A model generated the notes under the pieces. The model saw only the letters and a program-made list of their open reading frames with translations, did no database searches and was not told the DNA's origin. A stretch of DNA of 64,000 nt. Origin: Caprella mutica (Eukaryota > Arthropoda > Malacostraca > Amphipoda > Caprellidae). The translations under genes and the position numbers were made by a program. Shown here piece by piece: positions 56,376 through 64,000 of the stretch. Numbering within the stretch: the first letter of the stretch is position 1; each line of letters starts with the position of its first letter. Location: the NCBI GenBank assembly GCA_947561585.1, contig CANNZV010000871.1, forward strand, positions 142,946 to 206,945, written 5' to 3'.

Positions 56376-56480
56376 CAGAGATTGGTGGTTGTTTCAACTC
56401 TTGGCAGTGCATTTAGTTACAACTATTGGTAGTTGTTTTAATTACCTTTTGATATGCATTTTATTTATAATTACTAGTAC
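56376..56480. repeat. Diverged edge units of the 45-bp satellite
   Basis: Two to three decayed units (ATTGGTGGTTGTTTCAACTC; ACTATTGGTAGTTGTTTTAA) separated from the main array by about 130 bp of unrelated sequence. Confidence 0.75.
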
Positions 56481-56611
56481 AGTACCTGTTGTTCATTCAT
56501 TGAGAGTTCAATTAATATAATGGGTTTAGGATTACATTCAAATGCTTGTATACAATATATTTACTTTATCAAAATTGTATTTATTACTCTTTAGTGAGTT
56601 TAGATTTTCGT

Positions 56612-59600
56612 TTGTTTTAACCCTTCACTGTGCACTTTACTTACAACTATTGGTGGTTGTTTCATCCCTTCACTGTGCACTTTATTTACAACTATTGGTG
56701 GATTGGTGGTTGTTTTAACCCTTCACTGTGCACTTTATTTACAACTATTGGTGGTTGTTTCATCACTTCGCTGTATACTTTATTTACAACTATTGGTGGG
56801 TGTTTCACCCTTTCACTGTATACTTTATTTACAACTATTGGTGGTTGTTTCACCCCTCCACTGTATACTTTATTTACAACTATTGGTGGTTGTTTCATCC
56901 CTTCGCTGTATACTATATTTACAACTATTGGTGGTTGTTTCACCCCTTCACTGTATACTTTATTTACAACTATTGCTGGTTGTTTCACCCCTCCACTGTA
57001 TACTTTATTTACAACTATTGGTGGTTGTTTCACCCCTCCACTGTATACTTTATTTACAACTATTGGTGGTTGTTTCATCCCTTCGCTGTATACTATATTT
57101 ACAACTATTGGTGGTTGTTTCACCCCTTCACTGTATACTTTATTTACAACTATTGGTGGTTGTTTCACCCTTCCACTGTTCACTTTATTTACAACTATTT
57201 GTTGTTGTTTCACCCCTTCACTGTTCACTTTATTTACAACTATTGGTGGTTGTTTCACCCCTCCACTGTTCACTTTATTTACAACTATTGGTGGTTGTTT
57301 CACCCCTTTACTGTTCACTTTATTTACAACTATTTGTTGTTGTTTCATCCCTTCACTGTTCACTTTATTTACAACTATTGGTGGTTGTTTCACCTCTTCA
57401 CCGTTCACTTTATTTACAACTATTGGTGGTTGTTTCACCCCTCCACTGTTCACTTTATTTACAACTATTTGTTGTTGTTTCATCCCTTCACTGTTCACTT
57501 TATTTACAACTATTGGTGGTTGTTTCACCTCTTCACCGTTCACTTTATTTACAACTATTGGTGGTTGTTTCACCTCTTCACCGTTCACTTTATTTACAAC
57601 TATTGGTGGTTGTTTCACCCCTTCACTGTATACTTTATTTACAACTATTGGTGGTTGTTTCACCCCTCCACTGTTCACTTTATATACAACTATTTGTTGT
57701 TGTTTCACCCCTTCACTGTTCACTTTATTTACAACTATTGGTGGTTGTTTCACCTCTTCACCGTTCACTTTATTTACAACTATTGGTGGTTGTTTCACCC
57801 CTTCACTGTATACTTTATTTACAACTATTGGTGGTTGTTTCACCCCTCCACTGTTTACTTTATTTACAACTATTGGTGGTTGTTTCACCCCTCCACTGTT
57901 CACTTTATTTACAACTATTGGTGGTTGTTTCACCTCTTCACTGTTCACTTTATTTACAACTATTGGTGGTTGTTTCACCTCTTCACTGTGCACTTTATTT
58001 ACAACTATTGGTGGTTGTTTCACCTCTTCACTGTTCACTTTATTTACAACTATTGGTGGTTGTTTCACCCCTTCACTGTGCACTTTATTTACAACTATTG
58101 GTGGTTGTTTTAACCCTTCACTGTGCACTTTATTTACAACTATTGGTGGTTGTTTTAACCCTTCACTGTGCACTTTATTTACAACTATTGATAGTTGTTT
58201 CATCCCTTCACTGTATACTTTATTTACAACTATTGGTGGTTGTTTCACCCCTTCACTGTGCACTTTATTTACAACTATTGGTGGTTGTTTCATCCCTTCA
58301 CTGTATACTTTATTTACAACTATTGGTGGTTGTTTCATCCCTTCACTGTTCACTTTATTGACAACTATTGGTGGTTGTTTCACCCCTTCACTGTGCACTT
58401 TATTTACAACTATTGGTGGTTGTTTTAACCCTTCACTGTGCACTTTATTTACAACTATTGATAGTTGTTTCATCCCTTCACTGTATACTTTATTTACAAC
58501 TATTGGTGGTTGTTTCACCCCTTCACTGTGCACTTTATTTACAACTATTGATAGTTGTTTCATCCCTTCACTGTATACTTTATTTACAACTATTGGTGGT
58601 TGTTTCACTCCTTCACTGTGCACTTTATTTACAACTATTGATAGTTGTTTCATCCCTTCACTGTATACTTTATTTACAACTATTGGTGGTTGTTTCATCC
58701 CTTCACTGTTCACTTTATTGACAACTATTGGTGGTTGTTTCACCCCTTCACTGTGCACTTTATTTACAACTATTGATAGTTGTTTCATCCCTTCACTGTA
58801 TACTTTATTTACAACTATTGGTGGTTGTTTTAACCCTTCACTGTGCACTTTATTTACAACTATTGATAGTTGTTTCATCCTTTCACTGTATACTTTATTT
58901 ACAACTATTGGTGGTTGTTTCACCTCTTCACCGTTCACTTTATTTACAACTATTGGTGGTTGTTTCACCCCTCCACTGTTCACTTTATTTACAACTATTT
59001 GTTGTTGTTTCATCCCTTCACTGTTCACTTTATTTACAACTATTGGTGGTTGTTTCACCTCTTCACCGTTCACTTTATTTACAACTATTGGTGGTTGTTT
59101 CACCTCTTCACCGTTCACTTTATTTACAACTATTGGTGGTTGTTTCACCCCTTCACTGTATACTTTATTTACAACTATTGGTGGTTGTTTCACCCCTCCA
59201 CTGTTCACTTTATATACAACTATTTGTTGTTGTTTCACCCCTTCACTGTTCACTTTATTTACAACTATTGATAGTTGTTTCATCCTTTCACTGTATACTT
59301 TATTTACAACTATTGATAGTTGTTTCATCCCTTCACTGTATACTTTATTTACAACTATTGGTGGTTGTTTTAACCCTTCACTGTGCACTTTATTTACAAC
59401 TATTGATAGTTGTTTCATCCTTTCACTGTATACTTTATTTACAACTATTGGTGGTTGTTTCACCCCTTCACTGTGCACTTTATTTACAACTATTGATAGT
59501 TGTTTCATCCCTTCACTGTATACTTTATTTACAACTATTGGTGGTTGTTTCACCTCTTCACTGTTCACTTTATTTACAACTATTGGTGGTTGTTTCACCT

Positions 59601-62600
59601 CTTCACTGTGCACTTTATTTACAACTATTGGTGGTTGTTTCACCCTTTCACTGTATACTTTATTTACAACTATTGGTGGTTGTTTCATCCCTTCGCTGTA
59701 TACTTTATTTACAACTATTGGTGGTTGATTCATCCCTTCGCTGTATACTTTATTTACAACTATTGGTGGTTGTTTTAACCCTTTCACTGTATACTTTATT
59801 TACAACTATTGATAGTTGTTTCATCCCTTCACTGTATACTTTATTTACAACTATTGGTGGTTGTTTCACCCCTTCACTGTGCACTTTATTTACAACTATT
59901 GGTGGTTGTTTCATCCCTTCACTGTATACTTTATTTACAACTATTGGTGGTTGTTTCATCCCTTCACTGTTCACTTTATTGACAACTATTGGTGGTTGTT
60001 TCACCCCTTCACTGTGCACTTTATTTACAACTATTGGTGGTTGTTTTAACCCTTCACTGTGCACTTTATTTACAACTATTGATAGTTGTTTCATCCCTTC
60101 ACTGTATACTTTATTTACAACTATTGGTGGTTGTTTCACCCCTTCACTGTGCACTTTATTTACAACTATTGATAGTTGTTTCATCCCTTCACTGTATACT
60201 TTATTTACAACTATTGGTGGTTGTTTCACTCCTTCACTGTGCACTTTATTTACAACTATTGATAGTTGTTTCATCCCTTCACTGTATACTTTATTTACAA
60301 CTATTGGTGGTTGTTTCATCCCTTCACTGTTCACTTTATTGACAACTATTGGTGGTTGTTTCACCCCTTCACTGTGCACTTTATTTACAACTATTGATAG
60401 TTGTTTCATCCCTTCACTGTATACTTTATTTACAACTATTGGTGGTTGTTTTAACCCTTCACTGTGCACTTTATTTACAACTATTGATAGTTGTTTCATC
60501 CTTTCACTGTATACTTTATTTACAACTATTGGTGGTTGTTTCACCCCTTCACTGTGCACTTTATTTACAACTATTGATAGTTGTTTCATCCCTTCACTGT
60601 ATACTTTATTTACAACTATTGGTGGTTGTTTCACCCCTTCACTGTATACTTTATTTTCAACTATTGATGGTTGTTTCATCCCTTCGCTGTATACTTTATT
60701 TACAACTATTGGTGTTGTTTCATCCCTTCACTGTATACTTTATTTACAACTATTGGTGGTTGTTTTAACCCTTCACTGTGCACTTTATTTACAACTATTG
60801 ATAGTTGTTTCATCCTTTCACTGTATACTTTATTTACAACTATTGGTGGTTGTTTTAACCCTTCACTGTGCACTTTATTTACAACTATTGATAGTTGTTT
60901 CATCCTTTCACTGTATACTTTATTTACAACTATTGATAGTTGTTTCATCCCTTCACTGTATACTTTATTTACAACTATTGGTGGTTGTTTTAACCCTTCA
61001 CTGTGCACTTTATTTACAACTATTGATAGTTGTTTCATCCTTTCACTGTATACTTTATTTACAACTATTGGTGGTTGTTTCACCCCTTCACTGTGCACTT
61101 TATTTACAACTATTGATAGTTGTTTCATCCCTTCACTGTATACTTTATTTACAACTATTGGTGGTTGTTTCACCCCTTCACTGTGCACTTTATTTACAAC
61201 TATTGATAGTTGTTTCATCCCTTCACTGTATACTTTATTTACAACTATTGGTGGTTGTTTCACCCTTTCACTGTATACTTTATTTACAACTATTGGTGGT
61301 TGATTCATCCCTTCGCTGTATACTTTATTTACAACTATTGGTGGTTGATTCATCCCTTCGCTGTATACTTTATTTACAACTATTGGTGGGTGTTTCACCC
61401 TTTCACTGTATACTTTATTTACAACTATTGGTGGTTGTTTCATCCCTTCGCTGTATACTTTATTTACAACTATTGGTGGTTGTTTCATCCCTTCGCTGTA
61501 TACTTTATTTACAACTATTGCTGGTTGTTTCACCCCTCCACTGTATACTTTATTTACAACTATTGGTGGTTGTTTCACCCCTTCACTGTATACTTTATTT
61601 ACAACTATTGGTGGTTGTTTCACCCCTCCACTGTTCACTTTATTTACAACTATTTGTTGTTGTTTCACCCCTTCACTGTTCACTTTATTTACAACTATTG
61701 GTGGTTGTTTCACCCCCTCCACTGTTCACTTTATTTACAACTATTGGTGGTTGTTTCACCCCTTTACTGTTCACTTTATTTACAACTATTTGTTGTTGTT
61801 TCATCCCTTCACTGTTCACTTTATTTACAACTATTGGTGGTTGTTTCATCCCTTCACTGTATACTTTATTTACAACTATTGGTGGTTGTTTCATCCCTTC
61901 ACTGTTCACTTTATTGACAACTATTGGTGGTTGTTTCACCCCTTCACTGTGCACTTTATTTACAACTATTGGTGGTTGTTTTAACCCTTCACTGTGCACT
62001 TTATTTACAACTATTGATAGTTGTTTCATCCCTTCACTGTATACTTTATTTACAACTATTGGTGGTTGTTTCACCCCTTCACTGTGCACTTTATTTACAA
62101 CTATTGATAGTTGTTTCATCCCTTCACTGTATACTTTATTTACAACTATTGGTGGTTGTTTCACTCCTTCACTGTGCACTTTATTTACAACTATTGATAG
62201 TTGTTTCATCCCTTCACTGTATACTTTATTTACAACTATTGGTGGTTGTTTCATCCCTTCACTGTTCACTTTATTGACAACTATTGGTGGTTGTTTCACC
62301 CCTTCACTGTGCACTTTATTTACAACTATTGATAGTTGTTTCATCCCTTCACTGTATACTTTATTTACAACTATTGGTGGTTGTTTTAACCCTTCACTGT
62401 GCACTTTATTTACAACTATTGATAGTTGTTTCATCCTTTCACTGTATACTTTATTTACAACTATTGGTGGTTGTTTCACCTCTTCACCGTTCACTTTATT
62501 TACAACTATTGGTGGTTGTTTCACCCCTCCACTGTTCACTTTATTTACAACTATTTGTTGTTGTTTCATCCCTTCACTGTTCACTTTATTTACAACTATT

Positions 62601-64000
62601 GGTGGTTGTTTCACCTCTTCACCGTTCACTTTATTTACAACTATTGGTGGTTGTTTCACCTCTTCACCGTTCACTTTATTTACAACTATTGGTGGTTGTT
62701 TCACCCCTTCACTGTATACTTTATTTACAACTATTGGTGGTTGTTTCACCCCTCCACTGTTCACTTTATATACAACTATTTGTTGTTGTTTCACCCCTTC
62801 ACTGTTCACTTTATTTACAACTATTGATAGTTGTTTCATCCTTTCACTGTATACTTTATTTACAACTATTGATAGTTGTTTCATCCCTTCACTGTATACT
62901 TTATTTACAACTATTGGTGGTTGTTTTAACCTTTCACTGTGCACTTTATTTACAACTATTGATAGTTGTTTCATCCTTTCACTGTATACTTTATTTACAA
63001 CTATTGGTGGTTGTTTCACCCCTTCACTGTGCACTTTATATACAACTATTGATAGTTGTTTCATCCCTTCACTGTATACTTTATTTACAACTATTGGTGG
63101 TTGTTTCACCTCTTCACTGTTCACTTTATTTACAACTATTGGTGGTTGTTTCACCTCTTCACTGTGCACTTTATTTACAACTATTGGTGGTTGTTTCACC
63201 TTTCACTGTATACTTTATTTACAACTATTGGTGGTTGTTTCATCCCTTCGCTGTATACTTTATTTACAACTATTGGTGGTTGATTCATCCCTTCGCTGTA
63301 TACTTTATTTACAACTATTGGTGGTTGTTTTAACCCTTTCACTGTATACTTTATTTACAACTATTGATAGTTGTTTCATCCCTTCACTGTATACTTTATT
63401 TACAACTATCTGGTGTTGTTTCACCCCTTCACTGTGCACTTTATTTACAACTATTGGTGGTTGTTTCATCCCTTCACTGTATACTTTATTTACAACTATT
63501 GGTGGTTGTTTCATCCCTTCACTGTTCACTTTATTGACAACTATTGGTGGTTGTTTCACCCCTTCACTGTGCACTTTATTTACAACTATTGGTGGTTGTT
63601 TTAACCCTTCACTGTGCACTTTATTTACAACTATTGATAGTTGTTTCATCCCTTCACTGTATACTTTATTTACAACTATTGGTGGTTGTTTCACCCCTTC
63701 ACTGTGCACTTTATTTACAACTATTGATAGTTGTTTCATCCCTTCACTGTATACTTTATTTACAACTATTGGTGGTTGTTTCACTCCTTCACTGTGCACT
63801 TTATTTACAACTATTGATAGTTGTTTCATCCCTTCACTGTATACTTTATTTACAACTATTGGTGGTTGGTTTCATCCCTTCACTATTCACTTTATTGACA
63901 ACTATTGGTGGTTGTTTCACCCCTTCACTGTGCACTTTATTTACAACTATTGATAGTTGTTTCATCCCTTCACTGTATACTTTATTTACAACTATTGGTG
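56612..64000. repeat. 45-bp satellite, >160 copies, runs off the window
   Basis: The unit ACAACTATTGGTGGTTGTTT + CACCCCTTCACTGTGCACTTTATTT repeats without other sequence for at least 7.4 kb. Variant sites: GGTGG/GATAG/TTGTTG in the centre; GTGCAC/GTATAC/GTTCAC near the end. Ordered blocks of variants recur: the block from about 58200 returns at about 59820, 61850 and 63370, and 58870-59271 matches 62426-62827 at an offset of 3,556 bp. Single-base indels at about 59782, 60711, 61713, 63200 and 63868 shift the frame freely, so it is not coding. Confidence 0.95.

Noticed and set aside
56630..63953. Open frames of up to 1,741 codons on both strands
   Set aside because: They lie wholly inside the 45-bp satellite. 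The unit has no stop in several frames and single-base indels switch frames without consequence, so they are not genes.

Overview
The window is eukaryotic genomic DNA, AT-rich, with GT-AG introns, many small exons and a very heavy load of DNA transposons, fold-back elements and tandem arrays. An arthropod, most likely an insect, is suggested by a roughly 1,700-residue cadherin shaped like insect midgut cadherins, by clustered GATA sites in its promoter region and by DD37D-type mariner elements. I cannot name the species. No prokaryotic features, rRNA, tRNA or CRISPR were seen.

Two protein-coding genes were reconstructed exon by exon, with reading phase consistent at every junction. (1) Plus strand, 9-12278: the 3' part (12 exons, 774 codons plus stop) of an inversin-like gene with ankyrin repeats, an IQ motif and a charged C-terminal region; its 5' end lies outside the window. 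(2) Minus strand, 52082-15939: a complete cadherin of 36 coding exons (5,175 nt, 1,724 residues) with signal peptide, about 12 extracellular cadherin repeats, one membrane span and a short tail. The two genes are tail to tail, separated by 3.7 kb filled with small inverted-repeat elements.

The remainder is repetitive. There are two decayed mariner elements (10326-11622, 24260-25418), a non-autonomous mariner-ended fold-back element (42053-42845), a 2.8 kb terminal-inverted-repeat element (20246-23013), several families of small palindromic elements, and fold-back elements whose arms are made of 15-16 bp tandem repeats (about 49139-50552, 54620-55722, 26996-27793). Large arrays include a 23-bp array (8664-9905), a 61-bp array with a 26-unit higher-order duplication (about 36600-40273), a 16-bp array (45346-46362), and a 45-bp satellite starting at 56612 and running off the window end.

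The most unusual pattern is that four introns carry a minisatellite that begins at the exon's 5' splice site and repeats that splice site several times (2715-3157, 16392-16516, 33651-33968, 42882-42990). Two other large arrays appear to have grown from pieces of dispersed transposon-like repeats. Long open frames in the arrays are by-products of stop-free repeat units and are not annotated as genes.
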